In this document: piece by piece, positions 33,007 through 43,300 of the stretch
Layout: each line of letters begins with the position of its first letter
Position numbering within the stretch: position 1 is the first letter of the stretch
Assembly: GCA_014584305.1 (NCBI GenBank)
Contig: JACTND010000063.1
Location: forward strand, 1 to 49,438
DNA from: Planctomycetota bacterium
GTDB lineage: Bacteria; Planctomycetota; Planctomycetia; Pirellulales; Pirellulaceae
Length of the DNA: 49,438 bases
Reading direction: 5' to 3'
Made by a program: the position numbers and the translations under genes
Notes under the pieces: model-generated
Told to the model about the DNA's origin: nothing
The model's input: the letters and a program-made list of their open reading frames with translations, nothing else
Database searches by the model: none

Positions 33007-34515
33007 ATGACTGACGGCCAATTAGAAACGGTGCCCGAACTCCTGGATATGGATTTGGTCAAGATCGATCCGCGCTGGGCGCTGCGGATTCCAGCCAGTT
33101 TGGCCCAACGTCGTCAATTGTTGCCGTTCGCGCGGGTCAACGATCGGGTTCTGGTCGCTTGTCGCGATGCCGACGATGCGCAGGGATTGCAAGCGATCGA
33201 ACGCTATGTGCAAGGAGAAATACTGCCGCAACTCGCCGAACCGGCGTCGCTCGATCGAGCGATTCAGCGAATTTTTGCCGACGCGCTCACCGGTGGAAAC
33301 CAAGCGGCGCCGTTGCGGGCCACGATTCACACCCGCGATAACTCTGAGGAAGTAGAGGGTAACGAAATCGTCGCGCTCAGCCACGAGTTGTTCTACGCCG
33401 CGCGTATTCGCCAGGCGACCGATATCCATTTGGAACCGGGAGATGCCGAAGCGCGCGTGCGGCTGCGCGTGGATGGAGTGTTGGAAGAGTATCGACGCAT
33501 CCCCTTGAGCGTCCACCAGCCGCTCGTCTCCCGTTTCAAAGTCCTGGCGGGGATGGACATTGCTGAGCGGCGGGCGCCGCAGGACGGGCGATTTACCGCG
33601 GGCGAAGGAGGACAGCCGATCGACGTGCGGGCAGCGTCGATACCAACCAAACGCGGCGAGCGGATGACGCTGCGATTATTGGCGTCGCAGGCTCAGAACT
33701 TATCGCTTGACAAACTGGGTATGACGTCGGCGCATTGGGCGACGTTTGCCAATGCATTGCAACAGCCCAATGGATTGATCATGCTGACCGGACCCACCGG
33801 CTGCGGCAAAAGCACGACGTTATATGCCGCGATTCGGCAACTGTTGGCTATGCGACCGCTGAACATCATCACGATTGAGGATCCGGTCGAATACGCCATC
33901 GATGGCGTCTCGCAGATCGAAGTCGATTCGGCGGATAAAGTGAGTTTTCACAAAGCGCTGCGCGCCGTGCTGCGACACGATCCGGACGTATTGATGATCG
34001 GTGAAATTCGCGATGCGGAAACGGCCGAAATCGTGGTCAAAGCCAGCTTGACCGGACATCTGGTGTTGACCTCGTTGCACACAAACTCGGCCCTCAACTC
34101 GATCAATCGTTTGGTAGATATGGGAATCAAGCCGTTTTTGATTGGCGCCATCAGCCGCTTGTACATCGCGCAACGATTGGTCCGGCGGCTTTGTCCCCAC
34201 TGTCGGCAACCCAAGCCATTGAGCGAGACAGAAGCCTTGGCGTTGAGCCAACCGGAGCGAGTCGGTCAAACCATCTATTGGCCCGGCGGTTGTCGCTATT
34301 GCGCCGGCAGCGGCTTTGCGGGACGCACGGGTTTATTCGAGCTGTTGCCGTTTGACGGACGTCTGGCGCGGTTGGTTTATCGCAATCCAGACGAATTGTC
34401 GCTGCGCGAACAGTTGGTTGCCACGGGCTGGACGTCGATGATCGATGACGCGTGGAGCAAGTTGGCGGACGGAACGACGACGCCGGCCGAGGTGATGAAT
34501 GTGGTCAGTCTGTAG
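33007..34515 (+). CDS. GspE/PilB-type assembly ATPase
   Basis: A 502-residue ATPase starting 4 nt after the PilT-like stop. The N-terminal MshEN/T2SSE_N domain (about 10-85, LLDMDLVKIDPRWALRIP) binds the inner-membrane partner or cyclic-di-GMP in some relatives. The motor has Walker A GPTGCGKST (about 262-270), the Asp box TIEDPVEYAIDG, Walker B DPDVLMIGEIRDAETAE and the His box TSLHTNSALNSI. A tetra-Cys zinc site (CPHC near 396-399, CRYC near 428-431) is typical of GspE/PilB and absent from PilT. It powers addition of pseudopilin subunits. Confidence 0.95.
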   Translation: MTDGQLETVPELLDMDLVKIDPRWALRIPASLAQRRQLLPFARVNDRVLVACRDADDAQGLQAIERYVQGEILPQLAEPASLDRAIQRIFADALTGGNQAAPLRATIHTRDNSEEVEGNEIVALSHELFYAARIRQATDIHLEPGDAEARVRLRVDGVLEEYRRIPLSVHQPLVSRFKVLAGMDIAERRAPQDGRFTAGEGGQPIDVRAASIPTKRGERMTLRLLASQAQNLSLDKLGMTSAHWATFANALQQPNGLIMLTGPTGCGKSTTLYAAIRQLLAMRPLNIITIEDPVEYAIDGVSQIEVDSADKVSFHKALRAVLRHDPDVLMIGEIRDAETAEIVVKASLTGHLVLTSLHTNSALNSINRLVDMGIKPFLIGAISRLYIAQRLVRRLCPHCRQPKPLSETEALALSQPERVGQTIYWPGGCRYCAGSGFAGRTGLFELLPFDGRLARLVYRNPDELSLREQLVATGWTSMIDDAWSKLADGTTTPAEVMNVVSL

Positions 34516-34523
34516 GTTCGCCT

Positions 34524-35723
34524 ATGCCTGAATTTGATTACCGTATTCGCGACCATCAAGGAACGCGCCGCGCGGGGACAATTCAAGCGTCGAATCGCGT
34601 GGCCGCCATCACCCAACTGCGCCAACGGGGCTGGATCATCGTTGCCATCGACGAGCGGCAGGCGGCCAATGCCCGGGCGATACGTTGGGAATGGCCTGTC
34701 CGGGCGTTGCAGGTCGAGTTGGCTCTGCAACAAATGGCCGTCACGGTGCGCAGCGGTATGACCTTGTCGGCAGCCATCGATTTGCTCCGGCAACAGTCCG
34801 AACGCCAAGCGATCGGGCGCGTGTGGCAAGCCGTACTGAATCGGTTACAAGCCGGTGTCAGTTTGAGTCAGGCCCTGCAATCGCATCGCTGCTTTCCCGA
34901 ATTTGTCGTGCAACTCATCCGTGTGGGCGAACAAACCGGTCAACTGGCACCGGTAATCGATCGTTGCGTGGAAACCATGCGACGGCGGCGTCTCGCGCAG
35001 CAAGAATTGACTTCAGCAGCGATCTATCCCGTGCTGGTTATCTTGCTGGCCATGGTGGCGACGACCTATATGGTGACCTACCTCATCCCCCGGTTAGAGT
35101 TGTATCTCGTCAGTCTGGGAAAACAATTGCCGACTATGACGTTGCAGCTGCTGGGGACAACCCATTGGCTGAGGGATAACGCTGTTTGGTTGGCGACAGC
35201 GGTTGCCGCTGTGGCGGCTGCGCTGGTTGCGGTCTGGTACTGGCCGGCCGGACGTTTGCGGCTGGACCAAGTCGCCCTGAAGACACCCGTTTTGGGCAAG
35301 ATGATTTGCCTGCGCGAATCGGCGTCCTTTTCCCGGATCACCAGTATGTTATTGTCCAGCGGGATTACCTTGGCGGAGAGTCTATCGAGCGTTTCGGCAC
35401 TGCTTGGCAATCGCTATTTGGGGCAATTGGTCCGCGAAGGACGCGAAAAGATTTTGCGCGGAGGGCAATTGGCCGATGCGCTCGATCGCCGTGTGGGCTT
35501 CTCGCCAGTATTGATCAGTATGATTCGCGTCGGCGAACAGACTGGCGATTTGACGCGCGTCTTGTCCGAGGCCACCGATTATCACGAAGTCCAGTACGCC
35601 GGCTTGGCGCGCCGCATTCAGGCCGCGGCCACGCCCGCATTAATCCTGACTATTGGCGGCGTGGTCGGCTATGTCTATGTCGCTTTTTTTGTGGCTTTGT
35701 TCGCGGGCGGCGCAGCGGGGTAA
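34524..35723 (+). CDS. GspF/PilC-type inner-membrane platform protein
   Basis: A 399-residue protein with two repeated T2SSF domains. Each has the RVGEQTG motif (around 134 and around 335) and is followed by membrane helices (YPVLVILLAMVATTYMVTYL; LILTIGGVVGYVYVAFFVAL). It starts 8 nt after the ATPase stop. The platform protein sits at the base of the machine and is turned by the ATPase during pilus or pseudopilus assembly. Confidence 0.95.
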   Translation: MPEFDYRIRDHQGTRRAGTIQASNRVAAITQLRQRGWIIVAIDERQAANARAIRWEWPVRALQVELALQQMAVTVRSGMTLSAAIDLLRQQSERQAIGRVWQAVLNRLQAGVSLSQALQSHRCFPEFVVQLIRVGEQTGQLAPVIDRCVETMRRRRLAQQELTSAAIYPVLVILLAMVATTYMVTYLIPRLELYLVSLGKQLPTMTLQLLGTTHWLRDNAVWLATAVAAVAAALVAVWYWPAGRLRLDQVALKTPVLGKMICLRESASFSRITSMLLSSGITLAESLSSVSALLGNRYLGQLVREGREKILRGGQLADALDRRVGFSPVLISMIRVGEQTGDLTRVLSEATDYHEVQYAGLARRIQAAATPALILTIGGVVGYVYVAFFVALFAGGAAG

Positions 35724-35793
35724 TCAGTCGGCAAAAAGATGATGGTGTGTTTCGCTTATCGATAACCAATGTTTGATTCCAAGGGGGCATACG

Positions 35794-36372
35794 ATGCGGA
35801 TGTTCAACAACGTTAGCAGTGCGCGGTCGATCGCCGCGCGCAGTGCGTGGGTTTTGTATTGGACGGTGCTCAATTGTGGACTTTGCGCCACTACGTTCGC
35901 TCAGAACGGCAACCAAGACGAAGACCCAGCTTCGGCCACCAACGTGATCCAAGCCACGTTGGACAAGATTCGCGAGGTCGAACAATTGGACAAGTACATC
36001 GCGGAAAACTCCTCATTGAAGTCGGAGAACCAATCACTGAAGCAGCAAATTGCTAGCTTAAACAAGCAGATTCAGGAGTTGTCGCAGAATGTGGCCAAGT
36101 TGACGGAAGAATTGAAATCCGAAAACGAACGCTTGCGCAAACAATTGGTCGAATTGCCGAGTTTCGAAGTCAAGTCGAAGATTTTATCGGGGGATCAAGG
36201 GATCGCCGTATTAGCTAGCGGTGGCAAGAACTACCGTGTGCGAAGCCAGATCGAAATGTCCATTCCCGCCACCAACGGCGTTTGGGTATTGATGAAAGTC
36301 GAGAAAATCACTAGTGATGTGGTCGAATTGCGGTTTCCGGAGTTGGAACGCACGATCGTCATTTACGATTAG
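35794..36372 (+). CDS. Exported coiled-coil protein, PilP/GspC-like (inferred)
   Basis: A 192-residue protein; ATG 35794 follows AAGGGGG by a short spacer. The N-terminus has a signal or anchor segment (SAWVLYWTVLNCGLCATTFA), then a coiled coil of about 75 residues (around 45-120, KSENQSLKQQIASLNKQIQE). A compact C-terminal beta domain of about 65 residues has GIAVLASGGKNYRVRSQIEM and KVEKITSDVVELRFPELERT. That end resembles the homology region of GspC and PilP, which binds the secretin N0 domain. Its place between the platform and secretin genes fits. The assignment is inference. Confidence 0.6.
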   Translation: MRMFNNVSSARSIAARSAWVLYWTVLNCGLCATTFAQNGNQDEDPASATNVIQATLDKIREVEQLDKYIAENSSLKSENQSLKQQIASLNKQIQELSQNVAKLTEELKSENERLRKQLVELPSFEVKSKILSGDQGIAVLASGGKNYRVRSQIEMSIPATNGVWVLMKVEKITSDVVELRFPELERTIVIYD

Positions 36373-36392
36373 CGGCAGGCGAGTAGGTCGAA

Positions 36393-38426
36393 ATGGAGTT
36401 CGTCCGCTCAGTGGCAACAATAAAGAGTTCGAGGGCGGGCAAGGTTCCCCTAATTGCCTGGGGATTGTGGGTCGTGACCTTCTTCACGGCGCACGCGCAA
36501 ATCGAGCCGCGCTTCGACCCGGCTGGCTTCTCGCTGGGCGATCTCATTCCCGCCAGCAATCAACTTCCTGCCGCATTGACGACCGCACCACAGGCCAATG
36601 TTTTGATCGATCTGGTCGATTTCCGCGAACTGCCGCTGGATGAGGCGATTCGGACGTTCTCGGAGCAGTCCGGTTTGAACATCGTCGCATCACGCGAGGC
36701 CGGCAAGACAGTGGTCAATCTGTTTTTGCGCAATGTCCGCGCCGTGGACGTTTTGGAAAACTTGACGAAAACACACAATTTGTATTTTCGCGTCGATGAA
36801 GCGTCGGGCATTGTGCGCATCTACACGACCCGCGAATACGAACGGAATTTGGCCAGTTTCCGGGACGAACAGACCCAAGTCTTTACGCTCCTGTATCCCA
36901 ATCCGATCGATGTAGCCGTCGCCATCCGCGATCTGTTTGGCGAACGCGTCTCACTGAACTTTGGCGTCGGCGATGAGGACTCCATACTGGAGCTGATCTA
37001 TCGGCTCAATCGATTTGATTTGGTGGACAGTCGCAGCCTCGGTTTGGGATCGTTCAACGGGGCCTACGCCATCGGCAACCGGCCTGCGATCAGCGGCATC
37101 ACGGGAATGGGAGGGTTTGGCGCCAATATCCGCCGCCAATTTCCCGACCCGCGTCTGGCGCAAAATGAGTTTCAGCCACTGCGCGACCTGACGGCCGAGC
37201 AGATTCAACAACTGATCGCGGCGCTGGATGCCAAACGAACCGAAACACCGCCGCCGACGCGGCAGCCGACCGGCGAAGAAACCGAGGACCCGGTGGCGCA
37301 ATTGCTCAAGGAACGCCAGGCGACGATCTACGTGACGGTGATTCGCCGCAACAATCAAGTCGTCGTCCGCACGGGGGACCGCGCGACGATGGACCAAGTG
37401 CAGATGTTAATCCATTCGCTCGATGTGCCGACGCCACTGGTTCTGCTGGAGGTCAAAGTGATGTCGATCCTATTGGATGACCGGTTCCGCAGCGTCTTTG
37501 ATTACCAATTCTCGGACGGTGGCTCGGCGGCTGGGGGATTTACGACGGGCGATGTCTTACCCACCCCCTCGGATGCGCTTGTGGGCGAAGCGCGGCGCTT
37601 GGCGTCGATGCTGCCGGGAGGCGCCATTCTCAATCAAGGGGACCTGACCTTTCAATTCGTCAGCAACAGCTTTCGCGCGCGTTTGCAATTGTTGGAGGAC
37701 GACAACCGCGTCACGGTGTTGAATACCCCGTTGCTCTTGACGGCGAACAACGAAGTCAGCCGAATTTTCATTGGCGATACGATTCCCTTCACCGTGGGGT
37801 TCAACTCGCCGCAAGTGATCGCGGCGGCCAACGCCAACACTACGATCGCCGGGACGCCGATTACCGAATTGCGCGACGTGGGGCAGTCGCTCCTAATCAC
37901 GCCCAGTATCAATGCCGACCGCACGGTAACGCTCCGGGTCGTACAAGAGAATGCGCGGCGCGTCTTGAACGGCGGCCGAATCCCCGTCCTGAATCCAACC
38001 GGTGGTATTATTAATCAACAGGTGGACACAGTTAATCGCAGCACCGTCAGCGGGACCATCGTGGCCAAGGACGGGCTGGCCGTCGTCCTAGGCGGATTGA
38101 TCGAAGAGGAAGTATCGGACAATCGTCGCCAAGTTCCGGTGTTAGGGAAATTGCCCGTCCTCGGCTTCTTTTTCCGTCGCCAGAATACCGGGCGGACGCG
38201 TCGTGAACTGGTGGTCATGATCCGGCCATTCATTTTCAATACGCCCACGGAGTCGGCCTGTGTCAGTCAAGAACTCCTGCAAACATTAAGTGTTCATCCG
38301 ACAGCCACTACTGGGGCGGAACAACTGAACACGTTCTTGCCGGATGAGATCGTGCGCGTCGATTTGGAAGAACAACAACTGCATCGCGAACTAAGGTTCC
38401 ACAATGTCGTTCCCAAACGCTATTAG
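36393..38426 (+). CDS. Secretin (GspD/PilQ family)
   Basis: A 677-residue outer-membrane channel subunit with a signal peptide (LIAWGLWVVTFFTAHA). An N0/STN-type domain (about 70-150, LPLDEAIRTFSEQSGLNIVA) is followed by N1-like segments with a Pro-rich, charged insert (about 270-305) and then the C-terminal secretin pore (about 350-630). The hallmark motifs are VLNTPLLLTANNEVSRIFIG and AVVLGGLIEEEVSDNRRQVP. It ends in GKLPVLGFFFRRQ and RRELVVMIRPFI. It would let the cargo or fibre cross the outer membrane. It overlaps the next gene by 23 nt. Confidence 0.94.
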   Translation: MEFVRSVATIKSSRAGKVPLIAWGLWVVTFFTAHAQIEPRFDPAGFSLGDLIPASNQLPAALTTAPQANVLIDLVDFRELPLDEAIRTFSEQSGLNIVASREAGKTVVNLFLRNVRAVDVLENLTKTHNLYFRVDEASGIVRIYTTREYERNLASFRDEQTQVFTLLYPNPIDVAVAIRDLFGERVSLNFGVGDEDSILELIYRLNRFDLVDSRSLGLGSFNGAYAIGNRPAISGITGMGGFGANIRRQFPDPRLAQNEFQPLRDLTAEQIQQLIAALDAKRTETPPPTRQPTGEETEDPVAQLLKERQATIYVTVIRRNNQVVVRTGDRATMDQVQMLIHSLDVPTPLVLLEVKVMSILLDDRFRSVFDYQFSDGGSAAGGFTTGDVLPTPSDALVGEARRLASMLPGGAILNQGDLTFQFVSNSFRARLQLLEDDNRVTVLNTPLLLTANNEVSRIFIGDTIPFTVGFNSPQVIAAANANTTIAGTPITELRDVGQSLLITPSINADRTVTLRVVQENARRVLNGGRIPVLNPTGGIINQQVDTVNRSTVSGTIVAKDGLAVVLGGLIEEEVSDNRRQVPVLGKLPVLGFFFRRQNTGRTRRELVVMIRPFIFNTPTESACVSQELLQTLSVHPTATTGAEQLNTFLPDEIVRVDLEEQQLHRELRFHNVVPKRY

Positions 38427-39939
38427 ATCGGTCCTCGCCACGGGCCTGGCGCTGGTTGTCTTGGTCGGCTGTTCGTCGAACCAGTGGCTCCCCGCGCGCG
38501 GGAAAACGCTGGCAGAAGTGACCGCCGATTCGACGCCGGACAAATCCGACGGATTCGATGAATCGCGGCCGAAGAACAAGTTCCGATGGGATGGCGGCGG
38601 AGTCGTCTTGGGTGAAGTCGATCAGCCGGCTATGACGGCCGATGAGTTCAAGACGGCGTTGGACACCCTGCATGAACAACAGCGTCAGCGGTCGTTTCGC
38701 AATCTCGTGCGTCGTTACCCGGATTTGGCTTGGGAGACGATTCAAGCCACTACGGCAACGGGATTGCGCGATCCGGTCTTGCATCAGCTTGCTCAGGATC
38801 TGGACAGCTTTCTGTCGCCCACGGGTCCCTACTTTGCGCCTCTCTATCAGCAATCCGACGGGCAACTGGCAACCTATCTAGAAAAGCGCGCGAAATGCTG
38901 GAGGGCGATTCAATCTGGGGAACCCGAAACTGCGGCCAAGTTGAATCTGTGGCAACATAAGCCTCGTCCCGATTTAGCCTATTTGCGCCTCGACGCCGCT
39001 CGATTGACGGCCATTGCCCACATGATGTCCGGTGAAACGGAAGCGGCCATCCGCATCATCGAACAAGCGGTTCGAGAATCGCAAACGGCTCCGCCTTACG
39101 TGGTAACCAATTTGCTGTTGTTGCAAGGCGAAATCTATCGCCATGCCGGTCGCCATGCGGATTGGCAGGCGAGTTGGCTGCAGGCAGTGGACGAACATGC
39201 GCGACTGGCGGCGACCGGTGTGGCGGATCCTCAGTTTTGGCACCGCGCAGCGTTTGCGCGACCCGCGGCATTGCCCTGGTCCGACACGTGTATTGAAATG
39301 CTGCAGCAACTACTCGCCGAACGCGGCTTCGCGTTTCGCGCCGGGCCTGAAGCAGGATTGGATGATCGCGAAGCCGCGATGTGGGGAGCCGTCGGTTTGT
39401 TTCATCTGGACCGCGATGAAGGGCAAAGCGCTGTTCTCTGCTTCAAAAAGTCCGAAGCATTGGTCAACGATCGCCAGACGGCGGCCGTGTTACAACTGCA
39501 CCAGGCGCGCGGTTTGATTCTGGCCGGGCAGCCGGGCCCCGCCAGTTCGATCCTCATTCGATTGATTGCCCAACATGCAGATTCCGATGTTGCCAGTCGA
39601 GCCCAAGCGGTCTTAGGAGCCATCAAGGTGCACAACGGCGCGATTGCGCAAGGGCAAAAACTCCTGGAGACCGCGCTGGCCGGGAGTGCGCATTGGCCAC
39701 GGCTCGAGCGCGATTTGGCCGCCGCCGATCTGGCCCTTGTAAAACTGATGACCGGCCATGCCGAGGAAGGCTTGGCGGAATTAGAACAAGCCTATGCGGC
39801 ATTTGTCGCGCATCGCGCCTGGGATCACGCCTTTCAATGTTTGTGGAACCTGGCGCGGTACCACGAATTGACCGAACAGACTGACGCTCACTACCAAGCG
39901 CAATTGCGCGTCGCCAACTTCGAATCACAGGGCGACTGA
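38404..39939 (+). CDS. TPR-type lipoprotein, last gene of the secretion cluster
   Basis: A 511-residue protein with a lipoprotein signal (LATGLALVVLVGC, Cys23). The mature part is almost entirely helical with TPR/Sel1-like repeats (ARLTAIAHMMSGETEAAIRI; ILIRLIAQHADSDVASRAQA; LALVKLMTGHAEEGLAELEQ). The 23-nt overlap with the secretin gene means the two are translated together, which suggests the lipoprotein is a pilotin-like or secretin-assembly factor. TPR lipoproteins (PilF/PilW) serve as secretin pilots in other systems. That role here is inferred. Confidence 0.8.
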   Translation: MSFPNAIRSVLATGLALVVLVGCSSNQWLPARGKTLAEVTADSTPDKSDGFDESRPKNKFRWDGGGVVLGEVDQPAMTADEFKTALDTLHEQQRQRSFRNLVRRYPDLAWETIQATTATGLRDPVLHQLAQDLDSFLSPTGPYFAPLYQQSDGQLATYLEKRAKCWRAIQSGEPETAAKLNLWQHKPRPDLAYLRLDAARLTAIAHMMSGETEAAIRIIEQAVRESQTAPPYVVTNLLLLQGEIYRHAGRHADWQASWLQAVDEHARLAATGVADPQFWHRAAFARPAALPWSDTCIEMLQQLLAERGFAFRAGPEAGLDDREAAMWGAVGLFHLDRDEGQSAVLCFKKSEALVNDRQTAAVLQLHQARGLILAGQPGPASSILIRLIAQHADSDVASRAQAVLGAIKVHNGAIAQGQKLLETALAGSAHWPRLERDLAAADLALVKLMTGHAEEGLAELEQAYAAFVAHRAWDHAFQCLWNLARYHELTEQTDAHYQAQLRVANFESQGD

Positions 39940-40355
39940 TGCAAGCAAGTGCGTCAGGAGTCATTGTTGGCGTAAGATCAACATCGTGAACCTCAAGGCG
40001 TTAGCTCGCGGATTCGTCCAGTCGGCCCTTTCCGTGCGCCCTTCTCGCGAGTCCTGAGATCAAAGATCGCTCAGCGATTGACATTAGTGCCATTCACCGG
40101 TCCTGTACAGAATTCTCTGCCACATTACAAAAAGGGAACACCCACAATGGACTGCTGATGGCTGAAAAAGTGGGTGTCCCCTTGTGATTCCTTTTGATTG
40201 CCCAAACCGCTCCCCGCCGAGCGAGTTCGGTGGGACGCGCAGTTGGAAGGTATCGGCGACTAAGCTCACGGTCCTGCGGTCGGAAGGCTGCTGCCGGCGG
40301 CCCGCCGTAAGCGCTGCGCGGTTCTGGGAAGGTGTGGTTTCAGCTCGAACCAGGT
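39940..40355. other. Intergenic region between secretion cluster and large kinase
   Basis: 416 bp between convergent genes. An imperfect hairpin CTGAGATC / GATCGCTCAG lies near 40056-40077 without a T-run, and the GGGAACACCCAC ... GTGGGTGTCCCC repeat is at 40134-40181. No gene is supported. Confidence 0.45.
40134..40181. repeat. Imperfect inverted repeat, GGGAACACCCAC ... GTGGGTGTCCCC
   Basis: The arms (40134-40145 and 40170-40181) enclose 24 bp and pair with a single bulge or mismatch. The right arm with flanks AAAAAGTGGGTGTCCCCTT closely matches the element at 2480-2495. The two sites are 37 kb apart, which supports a dispersed REP/MITE-type family rather than chance. Confidence 0.55.
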
Positions 40356-43300
40356 TCACTCCAGCGCGAAGGGCAACGTATCGAATGTCGGCAGGCTGGG
40401 CTGGTTAGGGGCAGCGGAAAACGTCCTCAGCGCTGTGGCAAAATGCTGATGTTGCGTGCGGTAGATGAAATATAGTTCATCGTCCCCACTCCCATTGTGT
40501 CGCGATCCGTCGGCAAGAAGCCAATAGGCCCGAGTATAGAGTTCCGGGGACTCATCGGATGCGTCTTCCCTGCGCCAGTGCCATGTTCCCAGTAGGTCTC
40601 CGGTTAACGAAAAAGCGACGATCTTGCCTGGCCGAGAGAGGAACCAACCAAAGTCGGTTGGGAACAGCGCGAGAGGCTCTTTCTGTGGAAAAATAAGCGA
40701 CTTTGCTTTCTTCGTCGAAAGATCTAGGAACAGCACTCCATCGTTGCCGGTCCTGCCGATGAGGGCAATCGCTGTGGCTTTGCGATGCCATACCGGTTCC
40801 ATATTCGCATATCCGGGCCACTCTTGTTGTAGTATCTCGAAGACCAAATCCGTCGCTTGGTCGGATGACCAACGCCTAACGGTCAACCCGGTTACCTGAC
40901 TAGAATCCAAGTCCATCAGACCGCGGGCACCCATGCCGTCAGGGTACCGAGTTCCAGGGGACGGATATTTGAGGTAGTGCTCGCCCGTGGGGGAAATCAA
41001 GACGATTTCATGAGGCTTCGCCACCATTTTCAGAGGGCGAACGAGTTGGTTCCCTGATAGCTCGGTCCGGATCCATTGTCGGTCGCCGGTCGATTGGTCG
41101 CCTAGAAAGAAGAGAAACTCACCGGAAACGTGTGTTAGCCGTTGCGCATTGGTTTCTTCGAGTTCGGCAATGCCGACAACGGGGGCAGGTTGACGAGGAT
41201 CGATCAAGAACAGTTGTCTTTGACCTTGTACATCGAGAATTTCAACCAAGAAGCCGTTCTGACAGGCAAATGCCGATACCATCAACCGCGCGTGATTTAG
41301 GTTCAGGTGTTTTTGTGTTTCCAATTCCAGTTTCAGTTGTCGGCGAACATCCCAGATTTCAAAAACGAAGGTTGTCTCGCTGCTTTCCGCTGCCGGTTTT
41401 ATGCCGTAGACCAGCAGCAACCCCGAATCGGCCGACCAGACGAACGCGTGGTGAATACTAGTCCTGAGACCAAGCTCTCTAGCGCGCGCCCAATCTACCC
41501 TCGGCATAGCCGAGCTGACCAATCGCCGGAACGATCGTGCTGATGCCAAGTCCACCGACAGGACCACTTCGTGATTGGCGACTCTGACCAACTCGAAACG
41601 CTCCAGTTCATCGGACCTAGTGTTCTGTTGTTGAGGTACATAGCGTTGGCGTACGTAGTATTGCGCATCAGGGCTGAAGCCTTTGAAATGTTGTTGATCG
41701 ACCTGAAAGTGCGCCATGCTCTGATCGCCACGACAATCGATGTTCCGTTCACTGAAATGCGATTGCCAGACACCCATCGCAGCGTCATCAACAAATCCAC
41801 CAGCCAGAGCGTCACCGCCTCCACCCAATATCGAGTATGAGCTGAATGAATCGGGTCGAATATTAGTAAGGTCTTGACGAAGAATGATTCGCGAACCTTG
41901 TTGAAATTCCACGCGAGCAAGGCCGGGGACTTGCGGGGGCCTCGCGTGCAATACTTCCTTTTGGCGTTCCTTGTGGTGGACGAGTCGCAAAGTTCCATGG
42001 ACTTCGGAGTCCGTTTCCTCCCAAACGTATTCTGCATCAGGTTGGATGATGCTCAACTGGCCCTCGCGCGTCCACCTCAAGCGCGCTTGGCTACCAATGT
42101 TCAAACTGCCCAGTTGCATTTCACTTTCGCGATTGTTCATAAAACTGCGCACAACGAATCGACCATCCGGGGACAGCAAGAACACTCGCTGCAACGTAGC
42201 GTCCAGCGCGATGTCATGATAACGCGGACTGTTACCTCGATTGTCGGCTTGTGACCGTGACGGTTCCATTTGCCTCAACAACGTCGGCTGATCCGTGCGC
42301 CACACAGTAAGGTGTCCATCCTTAGTGGAACAAATGGCGATTTCACTGTCGTCCACACGCCATTGTATATTTCCGTTTTGACGCGTGGCCAATGAAAATA
42401 CCCCTCGGTGGAGATCGTAAATATTGATCACCTGCGAGCGGTCAGATACGCTGCGCGCCGCCAAAAATCGCCCGCCGGGTGAAATCGAATTGACCATCAA
42501 CTGGCTATCGAGTGTGTTCAACAGTGGATAGGTCTCTCCGTTGTCCAGTCGAAACGCGACAATGTGATCATCCAGTTCATGCACCAATCGGTAGCCTTGG
42601 TCCCAGGCGATGCGCCATGTGGACGATCGAGTCGTATGGATGAGTTCGGCGGCACTGTCGCTCAGCCGCCAAATCCGGATTTCATAGTCGGGTCGAGAGC
42701 CTACTGGCGATCCTAACGGCTGGTGAGGATCGCCCAGCCTGGCTACGGTCGCAATCAAGTTGGGATATCGATTATCAAATTGAAAACTCGTGAGAGAGCC
42801 GCGCGACGGCAAAACATAGCGCGTTTGCCCCTCGGCATCTCGAATCCAAACCAAATCCTCTCCACCGGCAAACAACGTCCCATCCACGTTGCGTCGCCAA
42901 CCTTCGATGACCGGCGGCCGCTCCAAAGTCCAAGAACTGATCCCCGGTAAAGGCCGCGGCTGGTCAACGGTGACACCAGCTCCGATAGCCCCACCCGGAA
43001 GGTTCAATTCTTCGGACTTGGCTGGCAACTTGGCCAACGTTTCCCCAAAAAGTTCTCTGGCCTGCGGGTCGAACGACGCGTCGACGATCTCAGAACGAGG
43101 AACGGGAATGAGGCCGACAGAGGGCGGTGGCTCAGCTAAACCAGCAGTTTGTGATTGAGCGGTCGGATCGCTCGAAGGACGAAGTTCCACCGTGACAATC
43201 GTTCTTTCGCCTCGGCGGATAGCGATCGTCTGCGATGAGAAAATCAGTTCGTTGTTATGGTCGCTGAGCTCCAAATGATAGACACCACTAGGCAGCGGCG

